DNA of 16,311 nucleotides, taken from the NCBI GenBank assembly GCA_964424125.1, contig CAYRHS010000067.1, positions 1 through 16,311 of the forward strand, in the 5' to 3' direction. This DNA comes from CAYRHS01 sp964424125. Its GTDB lineage: Bacteria; Actinomycetota; Acidimicrobiia; IMCC26256; JAOSJL01. The translations under genes were made by a program, and so were the position numbers. Position 1 is the first letter of the stretch. Each line of letters begins with the position of its first letter. The notes below the pieces were generated by a model, which saw only the letters and a list, made by a program, of their open reading frames with translations, was not told where the DNA came from and made no database searches. Positions 1 through 7,960 of this stretch are shown in pieces.

Positions 1-1036
1 CCTCCTTCGCGTAGATGGTGAGCTCCTCGGCGTAGGCGCCGGGCACGTGCGGGATGATCTCGAGCCCGTAGTCGTCACCGGGGACGATGCGCACGCCCGC
101 GGCGTTGGCCCTCGGCAGCATCTCGCACATGTTGTCCCAGTCGGCCTGGATGGGCGCCATCATCGCGGCCGTCGCCTCGTCGCTCGTGGCCGAGAGGAGC
201 CGCTTCAGGAACACCATGCTGGGGACGTAGTAGGTGCCGTGCTCGACCATGGCCTCGATGACCTCGTCGTCGATCTCGTCGCCGTGGTCGATGACGTCGA
301 CACCCGCCTCGATCGCCTCCATGATCCCCGGCTTCCACACCGCGTGGGCTCTCACCTTCGCCCCACGACCGTGCGCGGCCTGGACGACAGCGTCGATCTC
401 GTCACGTTCCAGTCCCCGCACGTTCTTGGGCTGGACGACGCCGTGCCCGCCGGTGGGGAAGATCTTGATCATCCGAGCACCCTGCTTGATCTGACGGCGG
501 ACCTCCTTGCGGAACTCCTCCGGCCCGTCGCAGAAGACGTCGGCGCCCAGGTTCTGCATCTCGTACCACCACTTGGCACGGTCGTTGTCGTGCCCGGTCG
601 TGTTCATGTGCGTGCTCGCGGGCATGATCCGCGGCCCCTCGAGCAGCCCCTCTTGGATCGCCATGTCGAGCTGCGCGTCGATGTTCGCCGCGCAGGCACC
701 GCCGACGACGCCGGTCACGCCCGAGTAGAGCGCGTTGCGGGCCGAGTTGGCGGCCACGAGCATCAGGACCCCCGGCGGGCGCTCGGTGCCGATGTAGATC
801 TCGTCGAGCCGGGTCAGGTCGATGTACTTGTACTCCGCATGGAAGTGACAGACGTACATGCCCGGCATGATCGTGCGGCCGTTCAGGTCGACCACTCGGT
901 CGCTCGGGACGTTCGCCGGCACGGGTTCGTTCGTCACCGACACGATCTGGTTGCCCTCCACGACGACCGTCATGTCGCGTCGTGGAGCGCTCTTCCCGTC
1001 GAGCAGGTTCGCTCCCGTCAGGATCGTCCTGGGCAT
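1..1036 (-). CDS. Amidohydrolase (imidazolonepropionase/prolidase-like), C-terminus off the window
   Basis: A metal-dependent hydrolase of the amidohydrolase superfamily, probably cytoplasmic, since no signal peptide is seen. The visible 345 residues hold the metal-site pattern in order: HFH at 64-66 after the strand ending RTIMPG, a lysine at 191 in MIKIFPTGG (the usual carboxylated bridging lysine), His231 in RAHAVWKPG, His251 in VDVIDHG and Asp321 in VPGDDYG. This order matches the Xaa-Pro dipeptidase/imidazolonepropionase-like branch. The ATG at 1036 is supported by GAGGAG at 1045-1050, eight bases upstream. It lies 29 bases downstream of the 2-oxoacid oxidoreductase on the same strand, so the two are probably co-transcribed. 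The reading frame is still open at base 1, so roughly the last 60-100 residues are missing. The substrate (a cyclic amide, a dipeptide or a related C-N bond) cannot be told from the sequence. Confidence 0.9.
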   Translation of the reverse strand, partial: MPRTILTGANLLDGKSAPRRDMTVVVEGNQIVSVTNEPVPANVPSDRVVDLNGRTIMPGMYVCHFHAEYKYIDLTRLDEIYIGTERPPGVLMLVAANSARNALYSGVTGVVGGACAANIDAQLDMAIQEGLLEGPRIMPASTHMNTTGHDNDRAKWWYEMQNLGADVFCDGPEEFRKEVRRQIKQGARMIKIFPTGGHGVVQPKNVRGLERDEIDAVVQAAHGRGAKVRAHAVWKPGIMEAIEAGVDVIDHGDEIDDEVIEAMVEHGTYYVPSMVFLKRLLSATSDEATAAMMAPIQADWDNMCEMLPRANAAGVRIVPGDDYGLEIIPHVPGAYAEELTIYAKE

Positions 1037-1065
1037 CGTCGTTTCTCCTCGCTCGTGCTCGATTC

Positions 1066-4000
1066 CTACTGAGCTTCGGTTACCTGTTCCTCGCGCACTG
1101 CCGTCGCACCACCGGCCGTTGCACCTCCGGCGGCCGCTTCGCGGAACTCGTCGAGCAGCTGCTGCTCGAGCGTTCGCGCCTCTTCGAGCTGGGCTTCCTT
1201 CACCAGGTCGAAGCCACGAACGTGCTCGGGCACGGACGCGATCTCGACCGCGAGCCCGTGCGTGTCGGCGCCGAGACCGGCGAGCAGCTCGTCGATCGTC
1301 GCCTCGTAGTCGGAGACGAGCTGCCGTTCGAGTCGCCGGTGTTCCGACCAGCCGAACACGTCGAAGGGCGTGTCCCGCAGGAACCGCAGCCGCGCCAGTA
1401 CCCACATGACCACGAGGAACCAGGGCCCGAGGCTGCGCTTCTTCACCCGACCGGTGTCGGGGTCACGCGGGAGGAACGGCGGCGCAAGCTGCACGCGGAT
1501 CCGATAGTCGCCCTCGAACTCGTCCGCGAGCTGGCGCCGGAACGAACCGTCGGTCCAGAGGCGCGCGACCTCGTACTCGTCCTTGCGGGCGAGCAGCTTG
1601 AAGTAGTAATGGGCCACGGCTCCGGCCAAGCGGTCGCCCAGGCCGAGGTCCGTTTCCTTGTCCGCCACCCGCTCCACCAACGCTCGGTACCGCTGGGCGT
1701 AGCGCGCGCTCTGATAGGAACGGAGGAAGCGCTCCCGCGCGGCGACGACGCCCTCCAGCGTCAGCTCCTCCGGCTCCTCGTCGCTTCGGTGCGAACCGAC
1801 CAGCGCGCGTTCGACGAGCTCCGGGCGCGCGGCCGCGAGGCGACCCCAACCGAAGGCCCGACGGTTGAGATCGACGGCCCTGCCGTTCAGCACGACGGCG
1901 CGGTCGAGACCCTCGGCGCTGACGGGGAGGCGACCGAGCTGGAACGCATACCCGAGGAGGAACAGGTTCGTGGCGATCGAGTCGCCGAAGAGCGCGGTGG
2001 CGATCTCGGTCGCGGGGATCGCGTGGTACCCGCCGTCCCGTACTGCGGCGGAGATCCGCCGCTCCATGGTGCTCGACGTCAGGTCGAGATCGGGGTGGGT
2101 GGCGAAGTCGGAGGTGGGCGCCACGTGGGTGTTCACGACCGCGGTGGTGCGGTCGTCGGACATTCTGCTCACGACGTCGGGAGCGCTCGCGACCACGACG
2201 TCGCAGCCGACGAGGAGGTCGGCCGACGCGGTCGGGAGCCGCGTCGAGTGGAGCCCGGCGGGGTCGTCGGCGATCCGGACATGGCTGGTCACCGGTCCGT
2301 TCTTCTGCGCGAGACCGGTCACGTCCAGCACCGAGCACCCACGACCCTCGAGGTGGGCGGCCATGCCGATGAGCGCGCCCACCGTGACGACCCCGGACCC
2401 GCCGATCCCGGCCACCAGCACGTTGTAGGCCGTCGCGGTGTCGGGCGGCGTCGGCGGCGGGAGCGCCTCCAGCTCGTCGTGGATGTCCGCGCCGAGGACG
2501 GCGTCGGACCTCTTCAGCCGTCCTCCCTCGATCACGGCGAAGCTCGGGCAGTAGCCCTTCACGCACGTGTAGTCCTTGTTGCAGGACGACTGGTTGATCC
2601 GCCGCTTGCGCCCGAAGGGCGTCTCGGTGGGCTCGATCGAGATGCAGTTCGACTGGACGCTGCAGTCACCGCAGCCCTCGCAGAGGAGCTCGTTGATCAC
2701 GACGCGCCGATCGGGCTCCGGGAACTCACCGCGCTGGCGCAGCCGCCTCGCCTCGGCCGCGCACGTCTGGTCGTAGACCAGGGCGGTGACCCCCTCGAGC
2801 GAGCCCAGCTCCCGCTGCACCCGGTCGAGCTCGTCGCGGTGCCGAACCTTCACGTCGGCGGGCAAGCCCCGCACGCGCCGGTACCGACGGGGGTCGTCGG
2901 TCACGACGACGACGCGTCGCACGCCCTCGGCGACGAGCTGGCGCACGATGTCGGGCACCAGGACCTCGGGCTCGATCGACTCGCCCTCGATCTCCTGGCC
3001 CCCGGTCATCGCCACCGCGCCGTTGGCGAGGATCTTGAACGTGATGTTGACGCCAGCCGCGACCGCGGCCCGGATCGCCAGCAACCCCGAATGGAAGTAG
3101 GTGCCGTCGCCCATGTTCTGGAAGATGTGGGGCGTGTCGGTGAACGGGGCCTGGCCGATCCAATTGGCACCCTCGCCGCCCATGTGCGTGTAGGAGAGCG
3201 TCGGACGGTCCGGCATCCACACCGCCATGCCGTGGCAGCCGATCCCTCCCTGGGCGACGCTTCCCTCGGGAACTCTCGTCGAGGCGTTGTGGGGGCAGCC
3301 GGAGCAGAACGCGGGCAGGCGGTGGAGGCCTCCGTCCGTCGGGAGCACCCGGATCGGTCGTGCGACGCGGCGCAGCTCGAGCTCGGGCGTGACGCGCCCG
3401 AGCCAACGCTCGAGCACGTCGGCCAGCGTCGTGGGATCGAGCTCACCCTCGGCGGGGACGAGCGACGCGCCGTCGAGGTCCCGCTTCCCGGCGAGGCGCG
3501 GTCGCGCGTCCTGGTTGTAGAGGAGACGCGCCAACTGGTCCTCGACGAGGTTCCGCTTCTCCTCGACCACGAGCATCTCCTCGAGCCCGTCGGCGAACTC
3601 GCGCGTGCCGTCCGGTTCGAGCGGCCACGTCATCCCGAGCTTGCGCACGCTCAAGCCCGCCGCGGCAGACCGTTCCTCGTCGAGGCCGAGGTCGGCGAGG
3701 GCCTGGCGCAGGTCCAGGTACGCCTTGCCCGCGGCCACCACCCCGAGGCGCCGGCGGTCGCCGTCGAGGACCGTGCGGTCGATGCCGTTTGCCCGTGCGA
3801 ACGCCTGGGCGGCGGGCAGCCGATGGCGGAACAGCCGCGCCTCCATCTCCAACGGCGGGCCCGCCCACGTCACGTTGAGACCGCCCTCGGGTGGCTCGAG
3901 CCCTTCGGGGCCCCGGATCACCAGGCGGCCGGGGTCGACCTCCACCGAGGCGGCGCTCTCGACCGTGTCGGTGACGCACTTCATCGCCACCCAGCACCCG

Positions 4001-4578
4001 GAGTACCGCGACATCGCCCAGCCCAGTAGGCCGAGGTCCAGGTACTCCTGGACCGTGGCGGGGTTGAGCACCGGGATGCCGCAGTGGACCAGAGCGTGTT
4101 CGCTCTGGTGCGCGAGCGACGACGACTTGGCTCCCGGATCGTCCCCCGCGAGCACGAGGACCCCGCCGTGACGCGCCGCGCCCGCGTGGTTCCCGTGCTT
4201 CAGGGCGTCGCAGCTCCGGTCGACGCCCGGGCCCTTGCCGTACCAGAGCGCGAACACGCCGTCGAAGCGGGGGCTCGGGACGAGGTCGGCCTGCTGGGAG
4301 CCCAGCACCGCGGTCGCGGCCAGGTCCTCGTTGACGCCCGGCTCGAAGCGGACGTCGCTCGCGTCGAGCAAGTTCGCCGCCTGCTCGTAGGCGCGATCGA
4401 GGTTCCCGAGGGGTGAGCCCCGGTAGCCCGACACGAACCCGGCCGTGCGCAGACCCGCAGCGAGGTCGCGCCGTCGCTGCATGAGCGGCAGTCGCACCAG
4501 TGCCTGCGTGCCGGTCAGGTACACGCGTCCGCGGTCCGCGGTGTACCGATCGTCCAGCTCGTAGTCGACGTCGAGCAC
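1066..4578 (-). CDS. Fused indolepyruvate/2-oxoacid:ferredoxin oxidoreductase (IorA-IorB type)
   Basis: Family enzymes decarboxylate aryl- or branched 2-oxoacids (indolepyruvate, phenylpyruvate) to acyl-CoA, using thiamine diphosphate and passing electrons through Fe-S clusters to ferredoxin. In this 1170-residue protein an N-terminal pyrimidine-type domain begins near LTGTQALVRL (21-30) and GYRGSPLG (51-58). A thiamine-binding domain follows, with CSGCPHN at 425-431, GDGTYFHSG at 490-498 and the downstream Asn519 and TGGQ at 525-528. Next comes a ferredoxin-like cysteine cluster (C633, C636, C639, C645, C666, C672, C677). The gamma-type domain starts at about 718 (GIGGSGV, 724-730), and a long C-terminal extension resembling DUF6537 ends the chain. 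The length fits the single-chain fusion known from aerobic bacteria. The start is GTG at 4578, with a G-rich stretch just upstream. The amidohydrolase follows 29 bases later. The real 2-oxoacid substrate is not resolved. Confidence 0.95.
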   Translation of the reverse strand: MLDVDYELDDRYTADRGRVYLTGTQALVRLPLMQRRRDLAAGLRTAGFVSGYRGSPLGNLDRAYEQAANLLDASDVRFEPGVNEDLAATAVLGSQQADLVPSPRFDGVFALWYGKGPGVDRSCDALKHGNHAGAARHGGVLVLAGDDPGAKSSSLAHQSEHALVHCGIPVLNPATVQEYLDLGLLGWAMSRYSGCWVAMKCVTDTVESAASVEVDPGRLVIRGPEGLEPPEGGLNVTWAGPPLEMEARLFRHRLPAAQAFARANGIDRTVLDGDRRRLGVVAAGKAYLDLRQALADLGLDEERSAAAGLSVRKLGMTWPLEPDGTREFADGLEEMLVVEEKRNLVEDQLARLLYNQDARPRLAGKRDLDGASLVPAEGELDPTTLADVLERWLGRVTPELELRRVARPIRVLPTDGGLHRLPAFCSGCPHNASTRVPEGSVAQGGIGCHGMAVWMPDRPTLSYTHMGGEGANWIGQAPFTDTPHIFQNMGDGTYFHSGLLAIRAAVAAGVNITFKILANGAVAMTGGQEIEGESIEPEVLVPDIVRQLVAEGVRRVVVVTDDPRRYRRVRGLPADVKVRHRDELDRVQRELGSLEGVTALVYDQTCAAEARRLRQRGEFPEPDRRVVINELLCEGCGDCSVQSNCISIEPTETPFGRKRRINQSSCNKDYTCVKGYCPSFAVIEGGRLKRSDAVLGADIHDELEALPPPTPPDTATAYNVLVAGIGGSGVVTVGALIGMAAHLEGRGCSVLDVTGLAQKNGPVTSHVRIADDPAGLHSTRLPTASADLLVGCDVVVASAPDVVSRMSDDRTTAVVNTHVAPTSDFATHPDLDLTSSTMERRISAAVRDGGYHAIPATEIATALFGDSIATNLFLLGYAFQLGRLPVSAEGLDRAVVLNGRAVDLNRRAFGWGRLAAARPELVERALVGSHRSDEEPEELTLEGVVAARERFLRSYQSARYAQRYRALVERVADKETDLGLGDRLAGAVAHYYFKLLARKDEYEVARLWTDGSFRRQLADEFEGDYRIRVQLAPPFLPRDPDTGRVKKRSLGPWFLVVMWVLARLRFLRDTPFDVFGWSEHRRLERQLVSDYEATIDELLAGLGADTHGLAVEIASVPEHVRGFDLVKEAQLEEARTLEQQLLDEFREAAAGGATAGGATAVREEQVTEAQ

Positions 4579-4689
4579 CGCGGCCCCCCGGCGAGCTGGT
4601 CGCCCGCGCGCAACCGTAACGGGAGGTCACTGTAATTCACGCCGCGGTTAGGATCCACGGCGTCCGTTGACCGAGCACCGGCCCGGTTG

Positions 4690-4712
4690 CCGCCGATGCT
4701 CCGCCCGCGAGA
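4690..4712 (+). repeat. Copy 1 of a motif shared with the divergent region at 12395
   Basis: CCGCCGATGCTCCG (4690-4703) followed directly by CCCGCGAGA (4704-4712). The same two blocks, separated by one extra A, occur at 12395-12418. Both copies sit between divergently transcribed genes, so a shared regulator-binding site is plausible. Each copy contains CTC...GAG half-sites, but no strong full palindrome is seen. Confidence 0.5.
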
Positions 4713-4722
4713 ACATCTGTTC
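4711..4722. promoter_or_regulatory. GAAC-N4-GTTC dyad, LexA/SOS-box-like
   Basis: GAACATCTGTTC has perfect five-base arms (GAACA/TGTTC) and matches the GAAC-N4-GTTC core of Gram-positive LexA boxes. It lacks the flanking C and G of the full consensus. It ends ten bases before the preferred crotonase-like start at 4732. It could be an SOS box or another regulator's operator. About a quarter of windows this size would hold such a core by chance. Confidence 0.3.
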
Positions 4723-4731
4723 ACCTCTTCT

Positions 4732-5460
4732 ATGCACGTTCGCCGATACCGCTACCTGCGCGCCGAGAGCACGCCCGATTCCGCCTGGATCACGCTCGGG
4801 GCTTGGGCGTGCGCCGGAACCGTCCCCGCCGGGGCCGGAGACGAGATCGTGGCGGCCCTGTCGAGCGCGAGCCGGGATCCCGAGCGTCCCGTCGTCGTCC
4901 TGCGGGTCGACGCCGAGGCCGCCGAGCCCGAGCCGCTCCCCACCGGCGGCGCCCGGACCCCCGAGCCACGAGCTTCCGCTCCCCCGGAGCTGATGGCGGC
5001 GCTCGAGCGCTGCGGACGGACCACGATCGCCGGCGTCACCGGGCGAGTCGAGGGCGTGTGGGCGCAACTGGCGCTGGCCTGCGACGTCGTCGTCGCCACC
5101 GCCTCGACGGTGTTCGCGTTCGCACCGCGCGCTGCGGAACCGGAGCTCGCCCCGCCCTGGACCGGCGATCTGGCTGCGCACGTCGGGCTCGCGCGGGCGA
5201 AGGACCTCCTCTTCACCGGACGCGACCTCGGGGCAAACGAGGCCCGGGCACTCGGCCTCGTGACCCGGGTGTGCCCAGACGTCGCGTTCGACCATGCGCT
5301 GTCCGGTTGCATCAGCGAGGTCGTCGACGCGGGGATGCGCGCGACCCGCCCATCGTCGACGACGACCGTGATGGACGAGGTGGGCGAAGGAGACGGGCCA
5401 GACGACGCGACCGAGCGCGAGCAGCACGCGCGCGGGATGATCGCCTGGCGCTACCGGTAG
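4732..5460 (+). CDS. Divergent enoyl-CoA hydratase/isomerase (crotonase-fold) protein
   Basis: The 242-residue product has the crotonase outline: a start like RYRYLRAESTPDSAWITLG, a central segment TIAGVTGRVEG..LALACDVVVA (98-122) and FTGRDLGANEARALGLVTRV (161-180) near the C-terminus. The catalytic elements are eroded. The oxyanion-hole glycines normally found after the first part of that segment read EGVW (107-110). The glycine-rich PGxGGT loop reads ELAPPWTG (138-145). On an ungapped alignment the rat crotonase Glu144 position is Pro and Glu164 is Asp158. It may be inactive, act on another substrate or serve as a scaffold. ATG 4732 is chosen because it gives the usual short N-terminus; in-frame ATGs at 4687 and 4696 are possible. 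No clear ribosome site is seen. It is divergent from the oxidoreductase and converges on the acyl-CoA dehydrogenase with a 16-base gap. Confidence 0.8.
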   Translation: MHVRRYRYLRAESTPDSAWITLGAWACAGTVPAGAGDEIVAALSSASRDPERPVVVLRVDAEAAEPEPLPTGGARTPEPRASAPPELMAALERCGRTTIAGVTGRVEGVWAQLALACDVVVATASTVFAFAPRAAEPELAPPWTGDLAAHVGLARAKDLLFTGRDLGANEARALGLVTRVCPDVAFDHALSGCISEVVDAGMRATRPSSTTTVMDEVGEGDGPDDATEREQHARGMIAWRYR

Positions 5461-5476
5461 CTCCGGCTCGCGGTCC

Positions 5477-6646
5477 TCAGTCCCACCACAGGGCGCGGTC
5501 CAGGACGCCGCGCGCGATGAGCCCGAGCTGGATCTGGCTCGTGCCTTCGACGATGGTCAGCTGCTTGGCGTCCCGGTAGTAGCGCTCCATCGGATGTTCC
5601 TTCATGTACCCGGCTGCACCGAGGAGTTGGAGACAGACCCCCGACGCCCGCACGGCGAGCTCGGTGGCCGCGTACTTCGCCATCGACAGGAACGGCACCG
5701 CCGAGCGGTCGATCGCGCCCGTGTCGGCGAGCGAGGCCGCCCGGTACGTGAGGAGCCGCGCCCCCTCGATCTCGGTCGCCACCTTGGCGATCTCCCACTG
5801 GATCCCCTGGAAGTCGACTTCGCGTCGCCCGAACATCTCGCGCTGCTCCGCGTAGTCGACCGCGTACATGAGCGCACCCTCCGCCAGCCCGATTCCCCGC
5901 GCGGCCACGACAGGCCGCATGGAGTTGAGACCGAGCATGGCCAGTCGGAACCCGCCGACCTCGCCCACCACGTTCGCGTCGGGGACGAACACGTCGTCCA
6001 ACACGAGCTCGCCGGTGTCGACGCCGCGTACGCCCATCTTGTGGTCGAGCGAGCCGACGTCGACGCCGTCCCAGGTCCGCTCGACGACGAAGCAGGTCAC
6101 CGAGTCGTGCGCGCGGCTGGTCGGATCGGCCGCGGTCTTGGCGAAGACGCAGTACCAGTCGGCCTGCGCGACTCCCGACATCCAGCACTTGGTGCCGCGG
6201 AGACGCCAGCCCCCGTCGACCGACGTCGCCCGGGTCCGCATGCCCATGACGTCGCTTCCGGCCTGCGGCTCCGAGAGCCCGAACCCCGCCCGTTGCGATC
6301 CCTCGGCCACCGGCCGGACGTAGCGCTCCTTCTGCTCGTGGCTCCCCGCGATCAGCACGGGACCGGTCGTGAGCCTCGAGAGCAGCAGCATCAAGGCGGC
6401 GGTGTTCGAGTACTTCGCCACCTCCTCGACGGCGAGCACGAGCCCCAGGATCCCCGCGCCCGAGCCGCCGTGCTCCTCGGGAACCGCCAGCCCGTGGAGC
6501 CCGGCCCGGCGAAACTCCTCGAAGAGGTCCTGGGGGTACTCACCCGTCTCGTCGATCTCCGCCGCCCGGGGTTGCACCCGCTCCCGGGCCAACCGTCGGG
6601 TCGTCTCCTGGAGCGCGCGCAGCTCCTCCGGAAGCTCGAAGTCCAT
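5477..6646 (-). CDS. Acyl-CoA dehydrogenase
   Basis: An FAD enzyme that introduces the alpha,beta double bond into an acyl-CoA in beta-oxidation-type pathways, passing electrons to ETF. The 389-residue length is standard. Signature 1 is GFGLSEPQAGSD at 121-132. The FAD/ETF-side strand KCWMSG is at 153-158, and the C-terminal signature LLGAAGYMKEHPMERYYRD is at 341-359. The catalytic base is Glu367 in IVEGTSQIQ, the same position as in medium- and short-chain dehydrogenases, so the active site looks intact. ATG 6646 gives the typical MDFELPEE start and has GGGAGAG just upstream; the frame is open further upstream without support. It follows the thiolase by 87 bases, with a hairpin and an inverted repeat in between, so it may have its own promoter. 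Chain-length preference is not determinable. Confidence 0.95.
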   Translation of the reverse strand: MDFELPEELRALQETTRRLARERVQPRAAEIDETGEYPQDLFEEFRRAGLHGLAVPEEHGGSGAGILGLVLAVEEVAKYSNTAALMLLLSRLTTGPVLIAGSHEQKERYVRPVAEGSQRAGFGLSEPQAGSDVMGMRTRATSVDGGWRLRGTKCWMSGVAQADWYCVFAKTAADPTSRAHDSVTCFVVERTWDGVDVGSLDHKMGVRGVDTGELVLDDVFVPDANVVGEVGGFRLAMLGLNSMRPVVAARGIGLAEGALMYAVDYAEQREMFGRREVDFQGIQWEIAKVATEIEGARLLTYRAASLADTGAIDRSAVPFLSMAKYAATELAVRASGVCLQLLGAAGYMKEHPMERYYRDAKQLTIVEGTSQIQLGLIARGVLDRALWWD

Positions 6647-6683
6647 CGCAGGCTCTCCCACCCTCGCACCGGCTCGGGGCTGC

Positions 6684-6703
6684 ACGGTACCGCGCAATAC
6701 CGT
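6684..6703. promoter_or_regulatory. 20-base inverted repeat upstream of acyl-CoA dehydrogenase (candidate operator)
   Basis: ACGGTACCGCGCAATACCGT has perfect six-base arms (ACGGTA/TACCGT) around a GCGC centre, so 16 of 20 positions are symmetric. It lies 38 bases before the dehydrogenase ATG, where an operator would sit. On the minus strand both arms read as TAnnnT hexamers, so a -10 box may be embedded. TetR-family repressors of fatty-acid genes commonly use such dyads; the assignment is inference. Confidence 0.5.
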
Positions 6704-6711
6704 AACAACGA

Positions 6712-6725
6712 GTCGGCAGGCCGAC
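6712..6725 (-). terminator. Candidate terminator hairpin after the thiolase gene
   Basis: On the minus strand, GTCGGC and GCCGAC are separated by two bases, nine bases after the thiolase stop. They are followed by TCGTTGTTA, a weak T-rich tail. The stem is short (six pairs with a tight loop, or five pairs with a four-base loop), so it may only attenuate. Confidence 0.35.
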
Positions 6726-6733
6726 GATGCCGG

Positions 6734-7948
6734 TCAGGCGGTGGCGCGCTCCAGGACGTGGACCCCGCAGGCTGAGCCGAGGCCGATGACGTGGGTGAGC
6801 CCGACCGTCGCCCCTTCGATCTGGCGGTCGCCGGCCTCTCCGCGCAGGTGCGTCGTGACCTCGTAGACGTTGGCGACCCCGGTCGCGCCGATCGGGTGGC
6901 CCTTGGAGATGAGGCCGCCCGAGGCGTTGACCGGGATGTCGCCGTCGCGCCACGGCCTGCCGTCCGCGATGAACTTGCCCGCCTCGCCCGGCTCGCACAG
7001 ACGGAGGTTGTCGTAGTGCACCAGCTCCGCGGTGGCGAAGCAGTCGTGGAGCTCGACGAGATCGAGATCAGCCGGGTCCACACCCGAGGTCTCGTAGGCC
7101 GCGTCGGCTGCGTTGCGCGTCAGCGTGTTCACGTCGGGTTGCACCTGCGCGGTCTCGGTCCACGGATCAGTGGTGAGGACCGAGGCCGACATGCGGATCG
7201 CACGAGCCCGTTGCTCGTCGGAGAGCGTGCGGAGCCGCTCCCCCGACACCACCACCACCGCAGCCGCGCCGTCGCCGGTCGGGCAACACATCAACAACGT
7301 GTTGGGGTACGCCATCATGTCGGCGTTCATGATCTCGTCGAGCGAAAAGCGCTTCTGGTACTGCGCGAGCGGGTTCAGCGTCGAGTGGGCGTGGTTCTTC
7401 TCGGCCACGCGCGCGAACTCCTCGAAGCCGACACCTCCGTGCTCGTACGCGTATTCCATGCCCGCCTGTGCGAACACGCCCGGCATGAGGCCCGTGCCGA
7501 GCCGACCCTCGGCGGAGAGCACCGAGCCGTAGCGGCCCGAGGGCTCGAAAACATGCTTCTCGGAGCGCGCCTTGCCCGCGCCGCCGAGCAACCCCGCCTT
7601 GCCCATCTGCTCCATCCCGACCGCGAGACCCATGTCGGCCTCGCCCGCCTTGATCGAGAGGTACACCGTTCGGATCGCGGTCGCCCCCGTCGCGCAGGCG
7701 TTGGCGACGTTGTAGACGGGGATGCCGGTCTGGCCGATCTGCTTCTGGAGCTGTTGGCCCATCCCCTGGTCGGACTGGAACAAACACCCCGCCCCGAGGA
7801 CGTCCATGTCGTGGATCGTCACTCCGCCGTCCGCCAGCGCCGCGAGCGCCGCCTCGGACCCGAGGTCGATGACGTCCCGGTCCGGGAAGCGACCGAACTT
7901 CGTCATCGAGGCCCCGAGCACCCAGACCTCGTCGCCGACATCTCCCAT
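6734..7948 (-). CDS. SCP2/lipid-transfer-type thiolase (acetyl-CoA acetyltransferase family)
   Basis: A 404-residue thiolase-fold protein of the non-specific lipid-transfer/SCP-x class, expected to cleave 3-oxoacyl-CoA (or perform retro-aldol cleavage, as in steroid side-chain degradation) in the cytoplasm. The nucleophile region NVANACATGATA places Cys85 at the active site. VELHDCFA (298-305) and GHPIGATG (350-357, His351) are the family motifs, and GSACGVHVL (391-399) supplies a second cysteine, Cys394. The catalytic set therefore appears complete. The start at 7948 is firm: AGGAGG at 7955-7960 is six bases upstream and overlaps the stop codon of the DUF35 gene. In this family a thiolase next to a DUF35 OB-fold protein usually forms a hetero-complex, which agrees with the ten-base spacing. 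It is downstream of the carboxyltransferase cluster and upstream of the acyl-CoA dehydrogenase. Confidence 0.93.
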   Translation of the reverse strand: MGDVGDEVWVLGASMTKFGRFPDRDVIDLGSEAALAALADGGVTIHDMDVLGAGCLFQSDQGMGQQLQKQIGQTGIPVYNVANACATGATAIRTVYLSIKAGEADMGLAVGMEQMGKAGLLGGAGKARSEKHVFEPSGRYGSVLSAEGRLGTGLMPGVFAQAGMEYAYEHGGVGFEEFARVAEKNHAHSTLNPLAQYQKRFSLDEIMNADMMAYPNTLLMCCPTGDGAAAVVVVSGERLRTLSDEQRARAIRMSASVLTTDPWTETAQVQPDVNTLTRNAADAAYETSGVDPADLDLVELHDCFATAELVHYDNLRLCEPGEAGKFIADGRPWRDGDIPVNASGGLISKGHPIGATGVANVYEVTTHLRGEAGDRQIEGATVGLTHVIGLGSACGVHVLERATA

Positions 7949-7954
7949 GTCCGA

Positions 7955-7960
7955 CCTCCT
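7955..7960 (-). promoter_or_regulatory. Shine-Dalgarno overlapping the DUF35 stop codon
   Basis: Reading on the minus strand, AGGAGG at 7960-7955 shares two bases with the TAG stop at 7961-7959 and sits six bases before the thiolase ATG. This layout implies translational coupling and matched amounts of the two probable partner subunits. Confidence 0.8.

Larger units (their letters stand above)
4579..4731. promoter_or_regulatory. Divergent intergenic region between oxidoreductase and crotonase-like genes
   Basis: This 153-base region must hold promoters for both flanking genes. Visible elements are CCGTAACGG at 4614-4622, a perfect 4+1+4 dyad whose ACCGTAAC core recurs at 6699-6706 before the acyl-CoA dehydrogenase. 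There is also a relatively AT-rich patch at 4631-4640 that on the minus strand contains TACAGT, a possible -10 for the oxidoreductase, and TTGACC at 4667-4672. A repeat shared with the other divergent region lies at 4690-4712, and a GAAC-N4-GTTC dyad at 4711-4722. No complete consensus promoter was found. Confidence 0.45.

Noticed and set aside
47..1072. Plus-strand open frame of 341 codons
   Set aside because: It is antisense to the amidohydrolase, whose metal-binding motifs and ribosome site are clear. No recognisable domain is seen.
982..4029. Plus-strand open frame of about 1015 codons
   Set aside because: It lies opposite the oxidoreductase, whose product matches a known family from end to end. 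The plus frame is rich in Arg, Gly, Val and His without any domain, as expected for the antisense of a GC-rich gene.
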